Shown here: piece after piece, positions 1-6,759 of the stretch
How positions within the stretch are numbered: the stretch's first letter is position 1
Layout: each line of letters opens with the position of its first letter
Source of the DNA: an uncultured Aquimarina sp.
GTDB lineage: Bacteria; Bacteroidota; Bacteroidia; Flavobacteriales; Flavobacteriaceae
Assembly (NCBI GenBank): GCA_947498785.1
Contig: CANMLS010000021.1
Location: 1 to 64,000, forward strand
Length of the DNA: 64,000 nt
Direction of reading: 5' to 3'
Made by a program: the position numbers and the translations under genes
The notes under the pieces: model-generated
Told to the model about the DNA's origin: nothing
Seen by the model: only the letters and a program-made list of their open reading frames with translations
Databases searched by the model: none

Positions 1-13
1 AAAATAAAAATAT

Positions 14-310
14 CTATCCGTTCTTGGAGAAGATGCTCACTGCCTTTTTTAAGATATCACGCTCCAACTCTGCATCTCGTAATGCCTTCTTTAGTTCTAC
101 GATTTGTTTTTGTTCAGAAGTTAAGTTAGGACGGCCGTTTCCTGAAAAACTACCAACAGAATTTGAGTTAAATTCTCGACACCATCTTCCTAATAATTCT
201 TGACGAATACCTAAATCCGTGCTAACTTCTCCTTTACTTTTTCCTGAATTAACTAATTCAACCGCCATGATTTTAAATGACTTCTCGTATTTTCTTCTTG
301 CTGTTTTCAT
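14..310 (-). CDS. IS3-family transposase OrfA (helix-turn-helix subunit)
   Basis: The product of 98 residues begins MKTARRKYEKSFK and carries a helix-turn-helix followed by a leucine-zipper-like tail (LKKALRDAELERDILKKA), the standard layout of IS3 OrfA. OrfA binds the element's ends and supplies the DNA-binding part of the OrfAB transposase. The ATG at 310 is preferred over the TTG at 313. Near its 3' end an A AAA AAG heptamer allows a -1 frameshift into a frame that stays open to the window edge (GSEHLLQERIDIF), which would be the start of OrfB with the DDE integrase core. Family assignment is firm; the subgroup is not resolved. Confidence 0.85.
   Translation of the reverse strand: MKTARRKYEKSFKIMAVELVNSGKSKGEVSTDLGIRQELLGRWCREFNSNSVGSFSGNGRPNLTSEQKQIVELKKALRDAELERDILKKAVSIFSKNG
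44..50 (-). other. Programmed -1 ribosomal frameshift heptamer of IS3 orfAB
   Basis: On the minus strand the bases read A AAA AAG, aligned with the OrfA zero frame as TTA AAA AAG. This is the canonical X XXY YYZ slippery heptamer of IS3 elements. After a slip of one base the downstream frame is open for at least 14 codons to the window edge, consistent with an OrfAB fusion. Confidence 0.75.
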
Positions 311-471
311 CAATGCTCAAAATTATAATTTTTAAGCTTAATTCATTGTCCAAACAAATGTAGTAACTCCACTAACCATTTTGATTACGTATTAAGTCTT
401 TTCATTTAAATAGTCTTAAATACATACAAATGGTTGCGTAAAAGGAAATCATAAAATACAGTCACAGGTAT

Positions 472-510
472 AATAATAAAGCCCACCAAAAAAGGGTGGG
501 CTTTATTATT
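472..510 (-). terminator. Rho-independent terminator after atpG
   Basis: A perfect 16-bp stem (472-487 paired with 495-510) encloses a 7-base loop. Its GC core GCCCACC/GGTGGGC is flanked by an AATAATAAA/TTTATTATT extension that supplies a U-rich tract in either direction. It lies 23 bases after the atpG stop and should end the ATP synthase transcript; it could also shield the operon from IS transcription. Confidence 0.9.
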
Positions 511-532
511 ATACTAAAAACTTAATATAGTA

Positions 533-1393
533 TTAGTTATTCAATGCTTCTGCACCACCAACAATCTCAAGGATTTCATTGGTAATAGAAGCTTGTCTTG
601 CTTTGTTATATGACAATTTAAGTGCATCTCTAAGCTCAGTAGCATTATCAGTCGCTTTATGCATTGCAGTCATACGCGCACCATGCTCTGATGCAAACGA
701 ATCACGTAACGCTTTATACAATTGTGTTTTAAGCGACTTAGGTATCAATTGTTCTACAATCTCTTCCTTAGAAGGCTCAAAAATATAATCCAAATTTGCA
801 GTTTCCTGACCAGCTACAGGCACAATAGGTAAAAACTGTTCTGTAGTAACATCTTGAGAAGCAGCATTTCTAAATTTATTGTATACAATTACGATTCTAT
901 CATAAGAACCATTAGTAAAATGCTCCATTAATTCTTCAGCAATTGTTGCAACATTAGTAAAAGTAAGATCATCATAGACTTCACTTTTATTTGCAATTAC
1001 AGTATGCGTTTTAGAAACTACATCGTTAACTTTTTTACCAATCGTCACAAAATCTACTTGCTTACCAGCATATTCATTTTCATAAAGTTCTCTTACGCCT
1101 TTAACAATATTAGAGTTAAATGCTCCTGCTAAACCACGATTAGAAGCAATTGCCACAACGAGCACTTTATTTACTTCACGTTGTTCTGCATATGTACTAG
1201 CGTTATCTCCTTCTAAAGAAGCGCTTAAACTCTGCAATAACTCAGTAAGTTTATCAGAATAAGGACGCATTGCAGTAATTGCCATTTGTGCTTTATTCAA
1301 CTTTGCAGCAGACACCATTTTCATGGCACTGGTAATTTGCATCGTTGATGACACAGAGGTAATTCTACTACGTAATTCTTTTAAATTCGCCAT
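533..1393 (-). CDS. atpG: ATP synthase F1 subunit gamma
   Basis: The 286-residue product is the central rotor shaft of F1, which couples proton flow through Fo to ATP synthesis at the membrane. The N-terminal coiled coil starts MANLKELRSRITSVSST and the conserved C-terminal helix reads ITNEILEIVGGAEAL; both are hallmark gamma regions, and the length matches the family. It is the last gene of the operon, 42 bases after atpA. Normally atpD follows, but here a terminator comes next, so the beta and epsilon genes must be elsewhere. This split is usual for Bacteroidota. Confidence 0.97.
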   Translation of the reverse strand: MANLKELRSRITSVSSTMQITSAMKMVSAAKLNKAQMAITAMRPYSDKLTELLQSLSASLEGDNASTYAEQREVNKVLVVAIASNRGLAGAFNSNIVKGVRELYENEYAGKQVDFVTIGKKVNDVVSKTHTVIANKSEVYDDLTFTNVATIAEELMEHFTNGSYDRIVIVYNKFRNAASQDVTTEQFLPIVPVAGQETANLDYIFEPSKEEIVEQLIPKSLKTQLYKALRDSFASEHGARMTAMHKATDNATELRDALKLSYNKARQASITNEILEIVGGAEALNN

Positions 1394-1435
1394 TTTTTAT
1401 ACTTATGAATTCAGAATTCTTTATTCAGCATTTAA

Positions 1436-3016
1436 TTATGCTTTGTATTTTGCTGAAATCTCTTTACAAGCTGAAAGTAATACATCTGTTACTTCGTCCG
1501 TCAATTTACCAGCCTTTAAAGTGTCTAATGTATCTCTATGTTTTGCATTAAGATACTCTATAAAATCACTTTCGAATTCTTTTATTTTATTTACAGGTAC
1601 GTTTCTCAACAAGTTTTTAGAACCTGCATAGATGATCGCAATTTGATCTTCTACGGTATATGGATCATTTTGAGCTTGCTTAAGAATCTCTACGTTACGC
1701 TTCCCTTTTTCAATTACATTTAAGGTAGCAGCATCAAGGTCAGATCCAAACTTAGCAAATGCTTCTAGTTCACGAAACTGTGCTTGATCCAGTTTTAATG
1801 TACCTGCAACTTTTTTCATTGATTTAATCTGAGCAGATCCCCCCACACGAGATACAGAGATACCTACATTAATTGCAGGACGAACCCCAGAGTTAAATAA
1901 ATCTGACGTTAAGAAAATCTGACCATCTGTAATAGAAATTACATTGGTTGGGATATATGCTGATACATCACCCGCCTGAGTTTCAATAATCGGTAATGCT
2001 GTTAAAGATCCTCCTCCTTTTACTTTATCCTTTAAAGAATCAGGAAGGTCATTCATATCTTTAGCAATACTATCATCTGCAATTACTTTTGCAGAACGCT
2101 CTAATAATCTTGAGTGAAGATAAAATACATCTCCAGGATATGCCTCACGACCTGGTGGACGACGTAATAACAAAGATACCTCACGGTATGCTACTGCCTG
2201 CTTAGATAAATCATCATAGATAATCAAAGCTGGACGTCCTGTATCACGGAAATACTCACCAATTGCAGCACCTGCAAATGGAGCATATACTTGCATAGGA
2301 GCAGGATCAGAAGCATTTGCAGCAACGATAGTTGTATATGCCAATGCACCTTTATCCTCTAGTACTTTAGCAATAAGCGCTACTGTAGACGCTTTCTGTC
2401 CAATAGCAACATATATACAATATACTGGCTCACCAGCATCATAAAATTCTTTTTGATTTAGGATAGTATCAATACAAACTGTTGTCTTACCAGTTTGACG
2501 GTCACCAATCACCAACTCACGTTGTCCTCTTCCGATCGGCACCATAGCATCAATAGACTTGATCCCTGTTTGAAGTGGTTCGTTTACCGGTTGACGAAAA
2601 ACTACACCAGGAGCTTTACGCTCTAATGGCATTTCAAAAGTTTCACCTTCGATAGCACCTTTACCATCAATAGGATTACCTAATGTGTCTACTACACGAC
2701 CTACGATTCCTTCTCCAACATTGATAGATGCAATACGCTGAGTACGTTTTACAGTTACCCCTTCTTTAACTTCTGTTGAAGAACCTAAAAGTACTACCCC
2801 AACATTATCTTCCTCAAGGTTAAGTACAATACCTTCTAGTCCTGATTCGAATTCTACTAATTCCCCATATTGAGCATTAGACAATCCGTATACACGAGCG
2901 ATACCATCACCTACTTGTAATACTGTTCCTACCTCTTCTAATGAAGCTGATGCTTCAAATCCAGATAATTGTTGTTTTAATATTGCTGATACTTCAGCAG
3001 GATTCACTTCTGCCAT
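1436..3016 (-). CDS. atpA: ATP synthase F1 subunit alpha
   Basis: The 526-residue product is the non-catalytic nucleotide-binding alpha subunit of F1. The Walker A motif GDRQTGKT is at residues 171-178, and the family block around [17 protein letters not shown] is present further on. The length and start ([13 protein letters not shown]) match bacterial AtpA. The gene lies 74 bases after atpH and 42 bases before atpG in the atpB-E-F-H-A-G order. No oddities were seen. Confidence 0.98.
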   Translation of the reverse strand: MAEVNPAEVSAILKQQLSGFEASASLEEVGTVLQVGDGIARVYGLSNAQYGELVEFESGLEGIVLNLEEDNVGVVLLGSSTEVKEGVTVKRTQRIASINVGEGIVGRVVDTLGNPIDGKGAIEGETFEMPLERKAPGVVFRQPVNEPLQTGIKSIDAMVPIGRGQRELVIGDRQTGKTTVCIDTILNQKEFYDAGEPVYCIYVAIGQKASTVALIAKVLEDKGALAYTTIVAANASDPAPMQVYAPFAGAAIGEYFRDTGRPALIIYDDLSKQAVAYREVSLLLRRPPGREAYPGDVFYLHSRLLERSAKVIADDSIAKDMNDLPDSLKDKVKGGGSLTALPIIETQAGDVSAYIPTNVISITDGQIFLTSDLFNSGVRPAINVGISVSRVGGSAQIKSMKKVAGTLKLDQAQFRELEAFAKFGSDLDAATLNVIEKGKRNVEILKQAQNDPYTVEDQIAIIYAGSKNLLRNVPVNKIKEFESDFIEYLNAKHRDTLDTLKAGKLTDEVTDVLLSACKEISAKYKA

Positions 3017-3090
3017 TTTATAATAGTTTAGGAGAACGAGTACAAACTCTCATTCTCTTATTATTAAATTTATATTTTAAAACGTATGTA

Positions 3091-3618
3091 TTAATTGCTT
3101 AATTCTCTTCTTAAATTCGTAAGCTTATTTGCTATACTAGCATTATATTGTAAATCACCAACTCTTAGAATAAATCCACCAATAATAGCTTCGTCGATTA
3201 TATTTTCTATTGTCGCCTCGTTACCTGTCAATTCTTTTACTTTGCTTAAAACTTTAGCCTTTAATCCTTTATCCAAAGGAACAGCCGTAGTCACTTTTGC
3301 TACCTGAGTATTATTTAATTGGTCAAACAAAACGATATATTGCTTTGCTACATCCCCTAATAAATCAACTCTTTTGTTTTGAACTAAAGTATCAAAAAGT
3401 TTTTGTGTAATATCCCCAGCGCCTTTAAATATCTCACGTAGTGAAGCTAGTTTTACTTCACTTTTGATCAAAGGACTACTCAATACCATTCTGAGCTCGG
3501 CGCTATCGCTAACAGTAGCGATAATACTTTGCATATCTTTCTGAACATCTTCAGTGGCTTTTTTATCTTGAGCTAAACTCAAAACTGCCTTCGCATAACG
3601 TATTGCTGCTCTACTCAT
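3091..3618 (-). CDS. atpH: ATP synthase F1 subunit delta
   Basis: The 175-residue product is the OSCP-like delta subunit, which links the top of F1 to the peripheral stalk. It begins MSRAAIRYAKAVLSLAQ and ends with the conserved block GGFILRVGDLQYNASIANKL, a typical delta signature. Only 6 bases separate it from the atpF stop upstream, so it is certainly co-transcribed. Length and position are normal. Confidence 0.96.
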   Translation of the reverse strand: MSRAAIRYAKAVLSLAQDKKATEDVQKDMQSIIATVSDSAELRMVLSSPLIKSEVKLASLREIFKGAGDITQKLFDTLVQNKRVDLLGDVAKQYIVLFDQLNNTQVAKVTTAVPLDKGLKAKVLSKVKELTGNEATIENIIDEAIIGGFILRVGDLQYNASIANKLTNLRRELSN

Positions 3619-3624
3619 GTATGA

Positions 3625-4125
3625 TTAGTTTAAAGTAACATCTCCTAACATAGACTCAACCAATTCCAATTGTTTGTCCTTGTCAGCTAATTCTTTTCTC
3701 ACAACTTTTTCTGCAATCTCTACAGAAAGTCCAGCTACCTGACTCTTAAGATCAGCAATCGCTGCTTTCTTTTCACTTTCTATGGTTGCTTGTGCTTGTG
3801 CTACGATTTTATCTGCTTCAGCTTGTGCTTCAGATTTTGCATCGGTGATCATATTTTCTTTAAGCTGTCTTGCTTCTTTAAGCATACCATCACGTTCTGC
3901 TCTTGCTTCATTTAAGATACGTTCGTTATCTGCTTGAAGGTTTTGCATTTCTTTTCTAGCTTCTTCTGCAGATTCAAGTGCATTTTTAATACCCTCTTCA
4001 CGATTATTTACAGCTTCTAATATAGGTTTCCAAGCAAATTTTCTCAATAATAAAAGTAACCCTACAAAAAGTAATATCTGCCAGAAAAACAGACCGAATG
4101 AAAAATCATTTATTAACTTATCCAT
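3625..4125 (-). CDS. atpF: ATP synthase Fo subunit b (peripheral stalk)
   Basis: The 166-residue product has one N-terminal membrane helix (FGLFFWQILLFVGLLLLLRKF, about residues 9-29) and then a long charged coiled coil rich in Glu, Ala and Lys. This is the layout of subunit b, the stator that holds F1 still against the rotor. It sits between atpE and atpH as expected. There is a 97-base gap between atpE and this gene with no clear promoter or hairpin. Confidence 0.96.
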   Translation of the reverse strand: MDKLINDFSFGLFFWQILLFVGLLLLLRKFAWKPILEAVNNREEGIKNALESAEEARKEMQNLQADNERILNEARAERDGMLKEARQLKENMITDAKSEAQAEADKIVAQAQATIESEKKAAIADLKSQVAGLSVEIAEKVVRKELADKDKQLELVESMLGDVTLN

Positions 4126-4222
4126 AATTAATTATGTTATCTTTTTATCGTCTAATTTTTTAAAAATTTAAAATGAACAACTGCAACCAACCGTTGCAGT
4201 TGTATCATCTGTACTAAATGAA

Positions 4223-4414
4223 TTATGCAGCAAATAATGCAGCAAATCCAATTCCTTCAATAAGAGCGGCAGCAATAAGCATCGCAGTTTGAATCTTACC
4301 AGAAGCTTCTGGCTGACGTGCGATAGCTTCCATCGCAGATCCACCAATTTTACCGATACCTAAACCAGCACCAATTACTATTAAACCTGCTCCAACAATG
4401 TTTGGGATAGTCAT
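4223..4414 (-). CDS. atpE: ATP synthase Fo subunit c (proteolipid ring)
   Basis: The 63-residue hydrophobic hairpin forms the rotating c-ring. The first helix holds the glycine-rich repeat GAGLIVIGAGLGIG, the polar loop is ARQPE, and the second helix carries the ion-binding Glu53 in LIEGIGFA. Glu is followed by Gly, not Ser, and the helix-1 Gln of sodium-type rings is absent, which points to proton coupling. The start is placed at MTIPN because the longer frame upstream encodes a charged leader with no family match and runs into atpB. Confidence 0.95.
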   Translation of the reverse strand: MTIPNIVGAGLIVIGAGLGIGKIGGSAMEAIARQPEASGKIQTAMLIAAALIEGIGFAALFAA

Positions 4415-4445
4415 AATTATATAATTAAAAATTAAACGTTCAAAA

Positions 4446-5522
4446 CTAGTGATGTGCCTCTTCAGTTGCCATACCAAAGTATAGCGCAGACAACATCGTA
4501 AATATATATGCTTGTAATGCAGCTACCAATAATTCTAATATTGATAATGCAAACGACAATCCAAATGATAATGGGCTACCAATCCAACTTTTAAATAAGA
4601 ACATCATACCGATGATACTCATGATCACTACGTGACCCGCAGTCATATTCGCATACAAACGAATCATTAATGAGAACGGCTTGATAAAAACTCCTAACAA
4701 TTCTATTGGTGCTAAAACTACTTTCATAAAAGTAGGTACTCCTGGCATCCAAAAAATATGACCCCAGTAATTTTTATTAGCAGTAAGATTAGTGATTAAA
4801 AATGTGATTAGTGCCAAAGCAAATGTTACAGCAATATTACCAGTAACATTAACTGCCAATGGTGTCATTCCTAAAAGGTTTAATAACCAGATAAAGAAAA
4901 ACACGGTAAGCAAAAAGCTCATGTATCTTTTATAATTTTTCTCTCCTATATTTGGAATAGCGATCTCATCTCTAACAAAAAGCACAAGAGGTTCTAAGAA
5001 ACGCCCAACTCCTGTAGGGATACCGTTATTTTTCTTATAAGATTTAGCTAGGCGACTAAACATAAAAAACATAAGTAAACCAATCAAAAGGATACTTACT
5101 ACATTTTTTGTGATTGAGAAATCTAATGGTTTTGTATTCGTTGCATGGTGCTCTTCGTCATAATTGATGGTACCAGATGCATCTGTTTTATAAATCTTCG
5201 AATGGTACAGCTTATAATAATTACCATCAACCTCGGCAACAGTTTCTCCATGATGAAATCTGGAAGAAGAGAATACTTTTAAACCATTATCCCAAAGAAT
5301 TACTGGCAAAGGAAGACCATAATGGGTATTTGCTTCTTTATCAGAAAATAATGTGAAATCGTGTGAGTCTTGAAGGTGATGATCTATAAATTCTTTGATC
5401 TCTGTCTTTAAATCTCCTTCTCCTTCGTTCCCCTCTTTTTTAGACTCTTTTGCGAATAGATTTGAGGTGGCAAAGGCCAAAGTAAAAATCAATAAAACTT
5501 TAACTACAGTACGGTTTTGCAT
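4446..5522 (-). CDS. atpB: ATP synthase Fo subunit a
   Basis: The product (358 residues from the chosen start) is the stator channel for proton passage. The essential arginine is in the conserved helix SLMIRLYANMTAGH, and several further membrane helices surround it. A long N-terminal part starts with a signal-like segment (VVKVLLIFTLAFATSNLFA) and a charged, histidine-containing extracytoplasmic region; such extended a subunits are typical of Bacteroidota. The ATG at 5522 is chosen over 5558 because a good -7 promoter box occupies 5556-5563. It heads atpB-E-F-H-A-G. Confidence 0.95.
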   Translation of the reverse strand: MQNRTVVKVLLIFTLAFATSNLFAKESKKEGNEGEGDLKTEIKEFIDHHLQDSHDFTLFSDKEANTHYGLPLPVILWDNGLKVFSSSRFHHGETVAEVDGNYYKLYHSKIYKTDASGTINYDEEHHATNTKPLDFSITKNVVSILLIGLLMFFMFSRLAKSYKKNNGIPTGVGRFLEPLVLFVRDEIAIPNIGEKNYKRYMSFLLTVFFFIWLLNLLGMTPLAVNVTGNIAVTFALALITFLITNLTANKNYWGHIFWMPGVPTFMKVVLAPIELLGVFIKPFSLMIRLYANMTAGHVVIMSIIGMMFLFKSWIGSPLSFGLSFALSILELLVAALQAYIFTMLSALYFGMATEEAHH

Positions 5523-5555
5523 TACACGTAAAATTTCGGTTCCTAAATTTCGGTG

Positions 5556-5563
5556 CAAATGTA
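5556..5563 (-). promoter_or_regulatory. Candidate -7 promoter box for atpBEFHAG
   Basis: The minus strand reads TACATTTG, an exact match to the Bacteroidota -7 consensus TAnnTTTG. No clear -33 TTG is seen 19 bases upstream. If used, transcription would begin near 5549, about 27 bases before the atpB ATG at 5522. Confidence 0.5.
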
Positions 5564-5644
5564 CATAATTAAGTTAGATTCTTAAACTATTTTTATTAAA
5601 TAAGTTCGAGATTACAGGAAAAGAAACAATCTATTGAAAACCAA

Positions 5645-6022
5645 TCATTTAATTGTATTCAAAATCTTAGAAACACAATACACCTCGAGAGCCAAACAGA
5701 TTGCATAGGCAATAAAGAAATCCAGAAACACATTTTTATTGATATCGAAGCCGCTTAGATTACTTATAACTAGAAAAATTCCAATTTTTACTAAGCTTCC
5801 TGCCATAAAAATAAACCCAAGCTGATCTTTAAACTTTTTACTAAGGCCTATAATTACTAAGGTAAAGATCAACGTAAATATGCCATTGAAGATGTAAGAA
5901 AAGTTAATTATATCAGTATTTCTTTTTAGCGAAAAATAATTGACGACGCTGGTATGAATAAAGTAACCACCGATTATAATTATAACAAAAAGAAATAAAA
6001 AATGAACGAAATTTTTACTCAT
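5645..6022 (-). CDS. Small membrane protein of the ATP synthase operon (DUF6168-like)
   Basis: The 125-residue product has four predicted membrane helices: about residues 6-25, 40-62, 68-88 and 96-120. There are no catalytic motifs. Its position between atpZ and atpB matches the small AtpI-like slot of other ATP synthase operons, where such proteins help to assemble the c-ring or carry ions. In flavobacteria this place is held by a family I recall as DUF6168; that name is from memory. The start at 6022 gives the first helix immediately after MSKNFVH. Confidence 0.7.
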   Translation of the reverse strand: MSKNFVHFLFLFVIIIIGGYFIHTSVVNYFSLKRNTDIINFSYIFNGIFTLIFTLVIIGLSKKFKDQLGFIFMAGSLVKIGIFLVISNLSGFDINKNVFLDFFIAYAICLALEVYCVSKILNTIK

Positions 6023-6085
6023 ATATTTAATAAAATCTTTTGCTAATATAAACGTCCTGAATGAAAGAAAAGTGCATTAAAAAAA

Positions 6086-6349
6086 TTAACGATCAGATTT
6101 ATTAATCCTATTGAGTTGTTTAATCACCAAGTATATTGAAGCAATTACTCCAAAAAGGACAAGACCCATTGTGAACCATTGTTTTTCTAGTTCATAATAG
6201 TCATCCAGTTTTTTGCCTCCATAAGCACAAAGAAATATAGTTCCTCCCATCTGAAAAGCTATTCCAGAAAGAGCCGCATATTTTCTAAGCTGATTTCCCT
6301 TGTCCTTGGGTTGCTGTTTGCGCTTGTGTTTGTCCTGATTTTTGCTCAC
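6086..6349 (-). CDS. atpZ: AtpZ/AtpI-family ATP synthase accessory protein
   Basis: The 87-residue product has a basic N-terminal tail and two membrane helices (around GIAFQMGGTIFLCAYGGKKL and FTMGLVLFGVIASIYLVIK). The GG-rich first helix followed by a KKLDDYY loop is typical of AtpZ, which acts with AtpI in c-ring assembly or Mg2+/Ca2+ handling. The only start upstream of the first helix is a GTG at 6349. This makes the gene overlap the 3' end of the bactofilin gene by 65 bases, an unusually long same-strand overlap. Confidence 0.75.
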   Translation of the reverse strand: MSKNQDKHKRKQQPKDKGNQLRKYAALSGIAFQMGGTIFLCAYGGKKLDDYYELEKQWFTMGLVLFGVIASIYLVIKQLNRINKSDR

Positions 6350-6737
6350 TTTTTCCTAAAGATTTAACAGCTCCCTTCATAGAACAAGATGCATTAAAGT
6401 TTGCTCCTGGCTCAACGGCTAATTTACCTACTGTTACTTCTCCTTCAATATGAGCAGTTGGTTTTAATGATAAGGTATTTGAAACATTAAGTGTACCTGC
6501 AAATTTTCCTTCAAAATCTGCATCTGAGCATTCTAATGTTCCTTTTATAAAACCCGATGTCCCTACCACTACTTTACCTGTGGTTTTAAATGTTCCTTCT
6601 ATAGTACCTTCTATTCTAAAACCTCCTTCAGAAATAATATCTCCAACGATTTTGGTTCCTTCAGAAATTTTATTTTGATTACGAGAAAAATCAGTGTTGC
6701 TAGTGTAGTCTCTTCCTTTTTTATTGTCTGAAAACAT
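6285..6737 (-). CDS. Bactofilin-family polymer-forming cytoskeletal protein
   Basis: The 150-residue product contains the bactofilin beta-helix: repeated short strands such as TIVGDIISEGGFRIEGTIEGTF and KVVVGTSGFIKGTL between about residues 25 and 120. Bactofilins polymerise without nucleotide and act in shape, polarity or envelope localisation. The C-terminal 30 residues are low-complexity (SEQKSGQTQAQTATQGQ), and this tail overlaps the start of atpZ. The gene lies 22 bases after sprE on the same strand, so co-transcription with sprE and the atp genes is likely. Confidence 0.85.
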   Translation of the reverse strand: MFSDNKKGRDYTSNTDFSRNQNKISEGTKIVGDIISEGGFRIEGTIEGTFKTTGKVVVGTSGFIKGTLECSDADFEGKFAGTLNVSNTLSLKPTAHIEGEVTVGKLAVEPGANFNASCSMKGAVKSLGKSEQKSGQTQAQTATQGQGKSA

Positions 6738-6759
6738 AATATACAGGGGGATTAAATTA

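Larger units (their letters stand above)
1..355 (-). mobile_element. IS3-family insertion sequence, partial (runs off left edge)
   Basis: An IS3-type orfA with a programmed frameshift signal lies here, reading leftwards out of the window, so the orfB part and the far inverted repeat are missing. The outer boundary on this side is not certain. A minus-strand sequence starting TGGTTAGTGGAG near 380 or the stretch around 340-380 could hold the terminal repeat, but it cannot be proved without the other end. The element sits just beyond the atpG terminator, so it does not break a visible gene. Confidence 0.6.

Noticed and set aside
5523..5558. Longer atpB start at 5558
   Set aside because: The codon falls in the TACATTTG promoter box, and the ATG at 5522 gives a normal signal-like N-terminus.
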